This document shows, piece after piece, positions 27,583-36,500 of a DNA stretch of 64,000 bases. Both the position numbers and the translations under genes were made by a program. This DNA is from Phycisphaeraceae bacterium (GTDB lineage: Bacteria > Planctomycetota > Phycisphaerae > Phycisphaerales > Phycisphaeraceae): assembly GCA_002704825.1 (NCBI GenBank), contig PAIY01000001.1, forward strand, positions 21,086 to 85,085, given 5' to 3'. The stretch's first letter is position 1. The number at the start of each line of letters is the position of its first letter. The notes under the pieces are model-generated. The model worked only from the letters and a program-made list of their open reading frames with translations. It was not told where the DNA came from and ran no database searches.

Positions 27583-28677
27583 ATGCCAACCACGCTCAAA
27601 CAAGTCGCCCAGGCCGCCCGGTGTTCCGTCGCTGTGGCTTCGAAAGTGCTCAACAATGCCAAGGGCAATGTCGTCGTGAGCAATGAAACCTCCGACCGCG
27701 TCCGCAAGATCGCTCAGCAGATGGGTTACCGCCCCAACCATGTCGCCCGGTCACTGGTCAGCCGGACCACCAAAACCATTGGTCTGTTCATCTGGCAGGA
27801 AGGCCCCTTCTCGGGGATCAGCCAGGACTACGAAGCGAACATGATTGCTGGTATCGACGAGGTCACCCGTCAGCGTGGCTATGACACGATGCTGCTCAAT
27901 GCTTCGGGGGATGATCCCTTGGGCAACTGCATCGACAAGTGTCGCCAGGGTCGCTTTGACGGGTTGATTCTGCTTCGGACACCTGAGGATGAGAAGTGGC
28001 TGAATCAGTTGGCCAAGCACATGCCCCATGTCGTTGCCATCAACACGCTTTGTGAAGCGCCGCAGACCGATGTTGCCATCTTCGATCATCACATGGCATG
28101 CAAACTCGCGCTGGAACATCTCATGTCACTGGGCCATCGCAAGATCGGTTTCATCGGCAACACGCGCCCGATCCATTCAGGCTCAGCGCGACGTGACATC
28201 GGTCTGGAGCAACGCCAACTCGGATTCATCAAGGCAGCCAAGGTGCTTGGACTTCAAATCGACGAACGCTGGATTTTCGACACCCAATGGAAGCAGTATG
28301 TCCCCAAACCCGGCGAGGATTTCATCTGCCAGGAAGGACACATGGCGGTCCAATGGTTTGAATCACTGGACAACAAACCGACAGCCTATATCGGCGGTGT
28401 ATTCCGTTCTGCCATCGGTGCGATCCAACGGTGCCAACAAATGGGCTTAAGCGTCCCTGATCAACGCAGCATCGTGGGCATTGGTGATCGGGAATGGTGC
28501 AAGTTCATCACCCCGCCATTGACCACGATCAGCAACTCACTGACGCCCATTGGTCACTGGGCTGCAACACGTTTGATTGATCGGATCGAACACAAAGCTC
28601 ATGCCACCCAAGGTGTCCGCCAGGTCTTTGCACCGCAGTTGATTCTCCGTCAATCGACCGGCCCGTGCGACGCCTGA
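27583..28677 (+). CDS. LacI-family regulator (module C)
   Basis: Starting at ATG 27583 this is 364 residues. The N terminus is a LacI helix-turn-helix ([20 protein letters not shown]) with the hinge [14 protein letters not shown] that precedes the sensor. The sensor shows [48 protein letters not shown] and a closing [19 protein letters not shown]. The frame extends upstream to 27385 but the longer version would run through the promoter. It heads module C, followed after 34 bases by a pseudopilin gene. Likely an auto-repressor responding to a sugar; ligand unknown. Confidence 0.93.
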   Translation: MPTTLKQVAQAARCSVAVASKVLNNAKGNVVVSNETSDRVRKIAQQMGYRPNHVARSLVSRTTKTIGLFIWQEGPFSGISQDYEANMIAGIDEVTRQRGYDTMLLNASGDDPLGNCIDKCRQGRFDGLILLRTPEDEKWLNQLAKHMPHVVAINTLCEAPQTDVAIFDHHMACKLALEHLMSLGHRKIGFIGNTRPIHSGSARRDIGLEQRQLGFIKAAKVLGLQIDERWIFDTQWKQYVPKPGEDFICQEGHMAVQWFESLDNKPTAYIGGVFRSAIGAIQRCQQMGLSVPDQRSIVGIGDREWCKFITPPLTTISNSLTPIGHWAATRLIDRIEHKAHATQGVRQVFAPQLILRQSTGPCDA

Positions 28678-28711
28678 TTTGAATTTGATTGTTACTGACA
28701 AAGGATTGAAC

Positions 28712-29500
28712 ATGCGCAACCTCAACCGTCCAACGCCTGTTACCAACAGTCGGTGCATCTCCGGCTTTACGCTCATTGAGTTGCTGGTGGTGATCTCGAT
28801 CATTGCCTTGCTTATTGCGATTCTCCTGCCGTCACTTGCTGCAGCGCGTGAGTCGGCGCGGTCGATCAAGTGTGGTGCCAACCAACGCCAGATCGGCGTG
28901 GCCATCATGGCTTATGTCGGTGACTTTGCAGACTACCTGCCGCCGGTGCGCGACACGGCGGTGGACCTGACCACGTGGGACTGGGCCATCCGTTCGTACC
29001 TGAACATCAACGATACCAACGACCCGGGCACCATCATTTTTTACTGTGAATCCGAAGACATCTCAGCGGATAATCCTGACAGCAGTCGCCCCACCCGATC
29101 CTATGGCTATAACCATGCCATCGGCCAGGACGGGACCAACGGCAAAGTCCCGCGGACACTCACCGACTTCACCACCGGTTATGCCAACCCTAACCGCTCA
29201 CTGCTCATTGCTGACATGGGCATCAGCACCATGAATAACCATGCCATCGGTCGCCGCTATGGTGGGAATCTCACCCCCTTCAAGACCGACGAAATCTTCA
29301 TGTACAGCAACGGCAATGATGTCGTCGAACCCAATGAAAACCGACTGCGTCACGGCCAAGGCAGAGATGCACTCAACGCACTCTACATCGACGGACATGT
29401 CGAACGACGCAACGATCCGACATTCATGGCAAACGGCAGCGGCCCCCAACTGGCCAATCTCGAAGACCTGAACATCTGGTACTGGAACTGGCCCCAATAA
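28712..29500 (+). CDS. Pseudopilin with C-terminal DGH motif (module C)
   Basis: A 262-residue protein from ATG 28712, with AAGGA seven bases upstream. A leader of 18 residues ends SG before [20 protein letters not shown], a normal prepilin peptidase site. The C-terminal half contains [20 protein letters not shown], a version of the His...DGH signature with a longer spacing (12 residues). The helix after the signal has the [20 protein letters not shown] pattern common to this pseudopilin group. It lies between the LacI gene and the beta-helix protein gene. Confidence 0.9.
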   Translation: MRNLNRPTPVTNSRCISGFTLIELLVVISIIALLIAILLPSLAAARESARSIKCGANQRQIGVAIMAYVGDFADYLPPVRDTAVDLTTWDWAIRSYLNINDTNDPGTIIFYCESEDISADNPDSSRPTRSYGYNHAIGQDGTNGKVPRTLTDFTTGYANPNRSLLIADMGISTMNNHAIGRRYGGNLTPFKTDEIFMYSNGNDVVEPNENRLRHGQGRDALNALYIDGHVERRNDPTFMANGSGPQLANLEDLNIWYWNWPQ

Positions 29501-29586
29501 ATCCCACGTCCCCCGAAAGTTTCCTTCGAGCATTGCTCTGACATAAACCTTAAAGCCACGTCATAACAATACATCACCACCTAAAG

Positions 29587-29608
29587 CCCGGGGGTTTTAA
29601 CCCCCGGG
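29587..29608. repeat. Palindromic GGGGTTTTAACCCC-type repeat, copy 2
   Basis: CCCGGGGGTTTTAACCCCCG plus GG is a perfect palindrome with the same flank (CTAAAG) as the copy at 19270-19291. It sits between the pseudopilin and beta-helix genes of module C. Confidence 0.8.
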
Positions 29609-29656
29609 GTGACTTGATGAAGAACACAAAAAATCCCGCATCACGAAAGCCCCCAT

Positions 29657-31171
29657 ATGTTCAAACGCACACTGATCTGTTTACTCATCCTGACCCTCCC
29701 CACAGTCACCCTGGCTGACGCCATCATCCCCGAGCATGGCAAGTACTCCACAGCCTATCAGTCCGACTGGAGCAAGCTGCCCACCGGTGATATCACCGGC
29801 AAGCGAGATCTATCCAACATCCAATTCAAGGAAGTCATCGGCGAAGAATCACGCATCAAGTTTGCCAACCAGGACACCGTCCATCTCAAGGACATTCACT
29901 ATAAACTCCGTTGGCAAAATCCCACCGACAAGTACAACAACACGTTGATCTACATTGCCAACGTCAAAAAGGTGATTCTCGAAAACATCGACGTGATCAA
30001 TCTCGACCCGGATTACAAGGCCTATCACAGCATTCTCATCGAAGGGGCAGACGAAGTGATCGTGCGCAACTGCTACTTCGCAGGCACCGTCCAAAGCTAT
30101 CACCTGCGCATGGAAGGCTGTGGCGATATCCTCATCGAGAACGTCGAAATCGCGGGCGTGCAATATGACAATCGCCCGACGCATCGCTTAGGTGGTGGCA
30201 TCTTCATCAACAACGGCGCATCAGGTCGAGGTGGCATCAACAACACCGGCCTGCGTGCTGAACATCCGCGCCTTCCCGGTTGGCAGGTGATTCAGAACTG
30301 TTACATCCATGACAACTCGCAGGACGATGATCACCGCCGCAATCAGGACGGCATTCTCATACACGCACCATCGCATGGCCTGCTGTTTAACACCGTCGTT
30401 GAAAACTGGCTGCGCCCCAGCGGTGACTCTGCGTTTGACCTGGGATTCAGACGCGTCGAACCCGAGTATCAGGACCGGACATTCCGCGTGGAGCGTAACG
30501 TGATCCGCAACTGCACCTTCCTCAAAACACCGGGGCACGGCACGGGTCCCAACACGTTGCTCCTGGCAAACAACATCCTCATCAACTGCACCATCGGAGA
30601 CTACCACGGCGGTGGCGGGGACAATCGCTATGTCCACAACACGTTTATTTACGACTTGAATCAAGCCCCCGAAGCACTGCGTGGTTTGGCTCAACGTGGT
30701 TCGCAGGGATTCAGCTGTCTATGGAGCTTTGCAGGTAGAACCTTTTATCACAACAATCTGGTCTATCGACCTGAGAGCAAAAACTTTTTCATGTTCTACA
30801 TGAACGCTCAGGGTGATCAACGCAAGTATCGTCAGGTGTATGCGGACAACAATGTCTATGCCATCGCGCCGTTGGAAAGTGCCTACCTGCGGAGTGCCAA
30901 TGACGGTTTGAAACTTCAGACCTTTGCTGATTGGCAGAAGGACACGGCACAGGATGGTGCGAGTCAACTCGTCGAACCCGCTGCGGTCCCGTTCGTCAGT
31001 TATACCAGCGGTGACTTTGACCTGACGCACAATCCCTGGCCCGGCGTCGCACCGCTGCATGACAAGAAAGTCGAAGGCGTGCTGCTGGACGTGTATCAGG
31101 ATTTCAATGGCACCCCCCGTGATAAAAAGCATCCGACTGTCGGGGCGTTTGAAGCACCGGTTAAGCGTTGA
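29657..31171 (+). CDS. Secreted right-handed beta-helix protein (module C)
   Basis: A 504-residue secreted protein with signal peptide MFKRTLICLLILTLPTVTLA. From about 75 to 350 it shows repeated strand-turn units typical of parallel beta-helix proteins such as polysaccharide lyases and pectin-type enzymes: VHLKDIHYKL, VILENIDVINLD, EVIVRNCYFAG, DILIENVEIAG, WQVIQNCYIHDNS, VERNVIRNCTFL, NNILINCTIGD. The region DNSQDDDHRRNQDGILIHA and SGDSAFDLGFRR may line an active site. No catalytic triad is certain, so lyase, hydrolase or binding protein remain open. It ends module C, replacing the glycoside hydrolase of modules A and B. Confidence 0.8.
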   Translation: MFKRTLICLLILTLPTVTLADAIIPEHGKYSTAYQSDWSKLPTGDITGKRDLSNIQFKEVIGEESRIKFANQDTVHLKDIHYKLRWQNPTDKYNNTLIYIANVKKVILENIDVINLDPDYKAYHSILIEGADEVIVRNCYFAGTVQSYHLRMEGCGDILIENVEIAGVQYDNRPTHRLGGGIFINNGASGRGGINNTGLRAEHPRLPGWQVIQNCYIHDNSQDDDHRRNQDGILIHAPSHGLLFNTVVENWLRPSGDSAFDLGFRRVEPEYQDRTFRVERNVIRNCTFLKTPGHGTGPNTLLLANNILINCTIGDYHGGGGDNRYVHNTFIYDLNQAPEALRGLAQRGSQGFSCLWSFAGRTFYHNNLVYRPESKNFFMFYMNAQGDQRKYRQVYADNNVYAIAPLESAYLRSANDGLKLQTFADWQKDTAQDGASQLVEPAAVPFVSYTSGDFDLTHNPWPGVAPLHDKKVEGVLLDVYQDFNGTPRDKKHPTVGAFEAPVKR

Positions 31172-31212
31172 AGTGTCTTCTAACAGTTTGGCTCATCGAA
31201 CCACCTGTCTTT

Positions 31213-31388
31213 ACCACAAGACACGAAGAGTACGAAGGACATAAAGCAAGGCAAAAGCCAATTCATTTGGATTAAAAAAACAGAGAACACATTGACCTCG
31301 TCTCGTGAGATCGGTGTGTTCTCTGTCTTTATATTCTGTTTGTCTTGTCTTCGTGAACTTCGTGCTCTTCGTGTCCTTCGTGGTTAAA
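31213..31388. repeat. ACGAAG inverted-repeat element, copy 1
   Basis: The left arm (31213-31240) begins ACCACAAGACACGAAGAGTA and the right arm (31348-31388) ends CTTCGTGTCCTTCGTGGTTA. The arms are inverted copies made of the word ACGAAG with variable spacers. A terminator hairpin lies between them. A second copy is at 48212-48374. Confidence 0.85.
31281..31325. terminator. Bidirectional terminator between beta-helix gene and folE2
   Basis: An 11-bp perfect stem CAGAGAACACA (31281-31291) / TGTGTTCTCTG (31315-31325) has A7 on its left and TCTTT on its right. It can end transcription from both convergent genes. Confidence 0.8.
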
Positions 31389-31413
31389 ACCAATCGCACG
31401 ATAAACCGGCACC

Positions 31414-32238
31414 TCAACACACGCCAAAGTCGTCGGCTTCCTTGTCCTTTTCAATAAAGGCATAGGCATTGTGGTTGTGGATGGACTCGAAGTTTTCGCT
31501 GGTGATCTGGTACCACTTGATGCGGTTTTCAGCATCGAGCATCACAGCCAAATCGCGGACGATGTCTTCGACGAACTTGGGATTGTCGTAGGCTTTCTCG
31601 GTGACCCATTTTTCATCGGGGCGTTTGAGTACGGAGAAGACGGGTGAGCTTGCTGCCTTTTCAACGATCTCGAAAACTTCTTCGATCCACATTTTCTTGC
31701 CAGCCGCAAAGCGCACACGGGCTTCAATGTGGCAGCGTTGGTTGTGTGCGCCGTATTCGGAGATTTCCTTGGAGCAGGGGCACAATGATTTACCGGGCAC
31801 CTTCACGCCCATGATGAAATCGCTCTTGGCACCGGCGACGGCTTCGAAGGTCACTTCCAGGTCCAGCAGGCTCGGCGAACCGGTCACAGGGGCCTTCTTG
31901 TGGATGAAGTACGGGAAGGTCAGAAACAGGTGAGCTTCCTCCGCTTCGAGGCGTTCCTTGATGTCACGGGCGACGTTCATGATCTGGTCGGACCGCATGC
32001 ACTCGTTGTGCTTGTTAAGCACTTCCAGGAAGCGGGACATGTGCGTGCCCTTCTGGTAGTGCGGCAGGCCGACATACATATTGACCTTGGCGACCGTGTT
32101 CTGAACATTGCCGGTCGCTGGGCAATGGAGACTGATGGGATAGGTGATGTCCTTGACGCCGACCTTGTCGATGGCAACGCGGCGGGAATCGGAAGAGCCT
32201 TGCACATCAGGCATGGCAGCAGAGTTGTTGGCGGTCAT
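31414..32238 (-). CDS. folE2: GTP cyclohydrolase FolE2
   Basis: A 274-residue type IB GTP cyclohydrolase, which makes 7,8-dihydroneopterin triphosphate for folate (and often queuosine) synthesis. It is recognised by MPDVQ near the start, FEAVAGAKSDFIMGVKVPG, the metal-binding SLCPCSKEISEYGAHNQRC and FVEDIVRDLA near the end. GAAGGA precedes ATG 32236-32238; the frame continues upstream but through the repeat element. It is unrelated to FolE in sequence and works with various divalent metals, so it is often found where zinc is scarce. No zinc-responsive site was recognised upstream. Confidence 0.95.
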   Translation of the reverse strand: MTANNSAAMPDVQGSSDSRRVAIDKVGVKDITYPISLHCPATGNVQNTVAKVNMYVGLPHYQKGTHMSRFLEVLNKHNECMRSDQIMNVARDIKERLEAEEAHLFLTFPYFIHKKAPVTGSPSLLDLEVTFEAVAGAKSDFIMGVKVPGKSLCPCSKEISEYGAHNQRCHIEARVRFAAGKKMWIEEVFEIVEKAASSPVFSVLKRPDEKWVTEKAYDNPKFVEDIVRDLAVMLDAENRIKWYQITSENFESIHNHNAYAFIEKDKEADDFGVC

Positions 32239-32256
32239 GACGTATCCTTCAAAATC

Positions 32257-32360
32257 AGGGATTAGTGATTTGGGATTAGGGATTAGAAAGAAAGGCAATC
32301 ATCCAGCCAATGACTGGCTTTGCCTTTGTCCCTAATCCCTAATCCCAAATCCCTAATCAC
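32257..32360. repeat. GGGATTAG inverted-repeat element
   Basis: Left arm AGGGATTAGTGATTTGGGAT (from 32257) and right arm CCCTAATCCCTAATCCCAAA (from 32330, continuing to 32360) are inverted copies made of the word GGGATTAG. Between them lies a smaller hairpin AAAGGCAA..TTGCCTTT-like. It separates folE2 from the small heat-shock gene. The remaining gap to 32554 shows nothing further. Confidence 0.85.
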
Positions 32361-32554
32361 TCACCATAAAAAATCCCCAAGAGAAACACTTTAACGCATC
32401 TTGACGGTTCAAACCACCCACTTGCAGGAGATATTCCCGGTATTGCGAACTAGAGAATGCCGGTTTAATGGGTTATAACAGATGGCAAACCATGCCAACC
32501 CCCAACGCTTACGCGGCCTGCCCGTTGGATTGCTGTTGGGAACTGGAGAAGGAT

Positions 32555-33004
32555 ATGAACAGCGAAACGGATACACAAACCACGCCATCCATGGAGCTTA
32601 ACGCACCAGACGATCCCACCGGCAAGAGCAACTGCAGCCAGGGCCCCGGCGGGAGTTGGAAGTGGCGCAGCGGGGATTTCAATCCCAATGACAGTTGGGC
32701 GCCCACCGTCAATGTTTACCAGATGTCCCGTCGCGTGGAAGTCTGCATTGATATTTCGGGCATGGACATGAGCAAGATCGACTTACAGATTCAAAGTCAG
32801 ACCCTGATGATCCGTGGTGTGCGTCAGGCACCTGACCCCCGTCGAACGACTGACGAGACATGCAAGATTCTGTGTATGGAAATCGATCACGGGCCGTTTT
32901 GCAAAGAAGTCCCGCTGCCGGATCCGATCGACACCTACCGGATCATGACACGGTACACCGACGGGTATTTGTGGGTGACCTTGCCGTTGCGATCGCAGGG
33001 GTGA
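32555..33004 (+). CDS. Hsp20-family small heat-shock protein
   Basis: A 149-residue protein with an alpha-crystallin domain at about 50-148. It has VEVCIDISGMDMSKIDLQIQ, then SQTLMIRGVRQAP, and near the end YRIMTRYTDGYLWVTLPL, equivalent to the A-x-x-x-n-G-V-L-x-I-x-x-P region. The N-terminal arm is short, polar and contains a GP-rich stretch. ATG 32555 is preferred because GGAGAAGGA lies just ahead; a longer frame from 32468 exists. Small heat-shock proteins hold unfolding proteins in the cytosol. It is followed after 64 bases by lon, so the two may share stress control. Confidence 0.8.
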   Translation: MNSETDTQTTPSMELNAPDDPTGKSNCSQGPGGSWKWRSGDFNPNDSWAPTVNVYQMSRRVEVCIDISGMDMSKIDLQIQSQTLMIRGVRQAPDPRRTTDETCKILCMEIDHGPFCKEVPLPDPIDTYRIMTRYTDGYLWVTLPLRSQG

Positions 33005-33068
33005 GTTTGCTCGCAGCAACTTAGGGCATTGAGAAATAAAACAAGAACCTTCCGGGCTGGAATAAAAC

Positions 33069-35543
33069 GTGAACCAAGATAGAACGCCAATCGTGAATTT
33101 TGTGGATGAAGAAGGCAATATGCACTCAGAAGTGATCGACGTGCCACTGGACCCTGATTCAGTGGATGATCAAGGTAATTTCAAGATTCCCAGCAAGCTG
33201 CCGGTTTTGCCGATCCGTGGCGTGGTGATGTTCCCCGGCACGGTGATGCCTTTGGGGATCGGTCGGCCCAAGAGTCGGAAGATGCTTGAAGAATGCCTGC
33301 CGCACTCCAAGATCATCGCGCTGGTGACCCAGCACGAAGAGGAACAGGAAGACCCCGGCATTGATGATCTCTACACCGTGGGGACGGCTGCCATCGTCGT
33401 GAAAATGATGAATGAGCCGGACGACACCATCTCGCTGTTGGTGCATGGTCTGGGGCGCATCAAGATCAAGAAGTTCGAGCAGTCTGAGCCCTACTTCGTC
33501 TGTCGTCACGAACCGATCAACGAACAGCCGGGCACAGGCAAGAAATTCTTCGCAGGTGTCGAACAACTCCGCGAACAGGCCCGCCAACTCATCGAGCTTG
33601 CGCCCAACGCGCCGGATCAGGCAGTCAACGTCCTGTTGAACATCGACAACCCAAGCAATCTGGCGGACTTCCTGGGTGCGAACCTGAATCTGGATGTGCA
33701 ACAGAAGCAGGACCTTTTGGAAGAACGTGATGTTGCCAAGCGCATCCGCCTGGTGCATCAGCATGTGTCCGCCCAACTGGAAATCCTCAAGCTTCAGCAG
33801 AAGATTCAGGAAGATGTCCATTCGAGTATCGGTGAGACCCAACGCAAGATTTTCCTGCGTGAACAACTCAAAGCCATCCAGAACGAACTGGGTGAAGGTG
33901 CCGACGGCTACTCCGACACCACGCTCATCGAGTTGCGTAACCGCATTGAAGAAGCCAACCCGCCGGAGAAGGCAATGGCTGATGCGATCAAGGAACTGGA
34001 TCGTTTGGAATCGATCCCACCTGCATCGCCTGAGTATTCGATGATTCTCTCGTATCTGGAACTGGTTGCGGACCTGCCTTGGCAAAAGGCAAGCAAGGAC
34101 AACCTGGATCTGGAGCGCGCTCAGAAAGTCCTCGACCGTGATCACTATGGTTTGGACAAGGTCAAGCGTCGCCTGATTGAATATCTTGCTGTGCGTAAAC
34201 TCAACCCCACCGGTCGCGGGCCGATCCTCTGCCTCGTCGGACCTCCGGGCGTGGGCAAGACATCACTTGGACATTCCGTTGCCGATGCACTTGGCCGTGA
34301 GTTTGTGCGCATGAGTTTTGGTGGCATTCGTGATGAAGCGGAAATCCGCGGACACCGTCGAACCTACATCGGCGCGATGCCCGGGCGTATCGTGCAGGAA
34401 CTCAAACGCGCGGGGACCAACAATCCCGTGATGATGCTTGATGAAATCGACAAGCTCGGCGCGGACTTCCGTGGTGACCCGGCATCGGCATTACTTGAAG
34501 TCCTCGACCCAAGACAGAACAACGCGTTTGTGGATCGGTATCTTGATTTGCCGTTTGATTTGTCGCAGGTGATTTTCATCTGTACCGCCAACTACCTGGA
34601 GAACATCCCGCCTGCGTTGCGTGACCGTATGGAGATCATTGATATCCCCGGCTACACCGACAATGACAAACTCCAGATTGCCAGGAAGTATCTCGTCCCA
34701 AGACAGCTTGAAGAAAACGGCTTGCAGAAGTCCAAGTGTAAATGGAATATCAAAGCCATCCGCAAGACGATTGAAGACTACACCCGTGAAGCAGGCGTGC
34801 GTGATCTGGAACGTCAGATTGGTTCGGTGTGTCGCAGCATTGCAGCCACCGTTGCCAAGGTAAAAAGGAAGTCCACCAAGGTGATCTCCGTCGATGAGGC
34901 AGCGGTGCGTGAACATTTGGGACCGGAAAAACACTTCCGTGAAATGGATGACCGGACCAAGATCCCCGGCGTGGTCGTCGGCCTGGCCTACACTGCTGTA
35001 GGTGGTGAGATTCTCTTCATCGAAACCACCAGTTACCCCGGTAGTGGCAAGATCACCATCACCGGCCAACTCGGTGATGTCATGAAGGAATCGGCCTCCG
35101 CAGCATTGAGTCTGCTTAAGAGTCGGACATCGCAGCTTGGTATTGATATCAAGAAGCTCGACGAACTTGATCTGCATATTCACGTCCCTGCAGGAGCAGT
35201 CCCCAAGGATGGCCCGTCTGCTGGCGTGTCGATGTTCACGTCATTGGTGTCGTTGCTGTTGAACTTGCCGGTGAAGCAGCACCTTGCCATGACCGGTGAG
35301 ATCACGCTTCGTGGCCTGGTGTTACCCATTGGGGGTGTCAAAGAAAAATCGTTGGCCGCATCACGCGTCGGCGTCAAGACCATCATCATGCCCAAGCACA
35401 ACGAACGTGACCTTGAAGAGGTTGACCCGCAGGTCAAGAAGAAGTGTGAGTTCGTTTTCGTTGAGAATGTGGATGAACTGCTGAATGTCGCTTTCGGCGA
35501 AGCTGCACTTAAGCGTGCGATTGCTGCAAAGCATAAGTCGTAA
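33069..35543 (+). CDS. lon: ATP-dependent protease Lon
   Basis: An 824-residue Lon protease, which unfolds and degrades damaged and regulatory proteins in the cytoplasm. The N-terminal substrate-binding domain begins LPVLPIRGVVMFPG. The AAA+ domain has Walker A GPPGVGKT (391-398) and Walker B MLDEIDKL. The protease domain has KDGPSAGVSM with nucleophile S717 and the partner lysine K760 in GGVKEKSLAA, so the Ser-Lys dyad is intact. The start is GTG 33069; ATG 33120 is an alternative. A large hairpin lies 35 bases after the stop. Confidence 0.97.
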   Translation: MNQDRTPIVNFVDEEGNMHSEVIDVPLDPDSVDDQGNFKIPSKLPVLPIRGVVMFPGTVMPLGIGRPKSRKMLEECLPHSKIIALVTQHEEEQEDPGIDDLYTVGTAAIVVKMMNEPDDTISLLVHGLGRIKIKKFEQSEPYFVCRHEPINEQPGTGKKFFAGVEQLREQARQLIELAPNAPDQAVNVLLNIDNPSNLADFLGANLNLDVQQKQDLLEERDVAKRIRLVHQHVSAQLEILKLQQKIQEDVHSSIGETQRKIFLREQLKAIQNELGEGADGYSDTTLIELRNRIEEANPPEKAMADAIKELDRLESIPPASPEYSMILSYLELVADLPWQKASKDNLDLERAQKVLDRDHYGLDKVKRRLIEYLAVRKLNPTGRGPILCLVGPPGVGKTSLGHSVADALGREFVRMSFGGIRDEAEIRGHRRTYIGAMPGRIVQELKRAGTNNPVMMLDEIDKLGADFRGDPASALLEVLDPRQNNAFVDRYLDLPFDLSQVIFICTANYLENIPPALRDRMEIIDIPGYTDNDKLQIARKYLVPRQLEENGLQKSKCKWNIKAIRKTIEDYTREAGVRDLERQIGSVCRSIAATVAKVKRKSTKVISVDEAAVREHLGPEKHFREMDDRTKIPGVVVGLAYTAVGGEILFIETTSYPGSGKITITGQLGDVMKESASAALSLLKSRTSQLGIDIKKLDELDLHIHVPAGAVPKDGPSAGVSMFTSLVSLLLNLPVKQHLAMTGEITLRGLVLPIGGVKEKSLAASRVGVKTIIMPKHNERDLEEVDPQVKKKCEFVFVENVDELLNVAFGEAALKRAIAAKHKS

Positions 35544-35577
35544 GACTCAATAACACATGGCGTATACATGCGCAGCA

Positions 35578-35653
35578 TTTAGCCGCATCACTTGTGATGC
35601 GCTTCGCGGCGTGCGCGATGATACGATCGCGCATCACAAGTAATGCGGCTAAA
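35578..35653. repeat. 25-bp inverted repeat after lon
   Basis: Arms 35578-35602 and 35629-35653 are inverted copies with one mismatch in 25. Each arm begins TTTAGCCGCAT and ends GTGATGCGC. The 26-base centre is itself rich in GCGATC-like inverted words. It is longer than an ordinary terminator and lacks a T-tract, so a mobile palindrome (REP pair or MITE-like) is more likely. Confidence 0.85.
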
Positions 35654-35682
35654 TACTAAAGCAAGATCGATCTGGGTGTATC

Positions 35683-35955
35683 TCACTTACCCAGACGATC
35701 AAATGCCGCAGCATATTTGCGGATGACAATCTGGTAGTGCGTATTCTCAGCGACGGCACGAAGCAGTCCCTGGATGAGAGTGAGTTGTTTTTCGAAAGGA
35801 CCGTCCGCTGCATTTTCCGACATTTTTTCGGTCATGTTCAGCAGGTTGCCGATGCGTCCTTCGTCGGTGCCACCGGATTGCATGTGGTCACGCAGTTCAG
35901 CCAGCTCTTCGCGGAGCATGGTCATGTGAGATTCAGTGATCATTCCATCGCTCAT
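35683..35955 (-). CDS. Small helical protein of unknown function
   Basis: A 90-residue soluble protein starting at ATG 35953-35955 (AAGG ten bases upstream). It is nearly all helix: HMTMLREELAELRDHMQSGG, GRIGNLLNMTEKMSENA, KQLTLIQGLLRAVAENTHYQ. I recognise no family. The upstream extension of the frame to 36069 has no ribosome site. It stands alone between lon and acnA on the opposite strand. Confidence 0.55.
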   Translation of the reverse strand: MSDGMITESHMTMLREELAELRDHMQSGGTDEGRIGNLLNMTEKMSENAADGPFEKQLTLIQGLLRAVAENTHYQIVIRKYAAAFDRLGK

Positions 35956-36500
35956 GTTCAAGGCCTTCCATGTCAGTTGCCGTGCTTCTGGACCTAAGCA
36001 AAACTTCCTGACCAAAGCTAACCCGTGTTTGGATGCGAGCCAGCGAATTCCGAATAACCCTTTCAACAAAACGGACGTTGGTTGGGTTTGTAGCGGTTAG
36101 GCAATCCGGCGATTGTGAATTATGTTCATTCTACTCAAATAACGTTAAAGTCCACCGGAAAATTGCATTGAAAGTTGAACAATGTTCAGTTTTTACGGGC
36201 TATTTTCTTATCGGACGTCTGGCCCCAAAGTCCAAGGCACAGCACAGCGAAGCCTTGGCTATCAACCCCGGCCATTCTCCCCATCGATCTCGCTCTTCGC
36301 TGCGCTCAGCCCCGGGCTTGAGCAGTTTACAACACGGTGCACATTTATCGCTTCAATGGTTAAAAATGTCTTGTTATCAGGTGTTTGTGACGTTGCTGCG
36401 ACGCTTTGCCAGTCGAAATCTCAGGCGATTCATGCTAAGATTTGCCTTCTGCACGGTTCAAATGACCTGACAAATTGACTCCAAAATCAAGAGGCTATCC
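35956..36500. other. Gene-free region before acnA
   Basis: About 545 bases without a convincing gene. It holds a hairpin CCAAGGC (36232-36238) / GCCTTGG (36252-36258) and a small palindrome TGAACAATGTTCA near 36176-36188. The promoter of acnA must lie here. Short open frames in the region look random. Confidence 0.5.

Noticed and set aside
31203..31390. ACGAAG words as a possible CRISPR array
   Set aside because: The units are only 6-12 bases, have no unique spacers of constant length, and the arms are inverted. This is an inverted-repeat element.
36176..36188. TGAACAATGTTCA as a LexA box before acnA
   Set aside because: The spacing between the GAAC and GTTC half-sites is three, not four as in Gram-positive-type boxes, and acnA is not an SOS gene.
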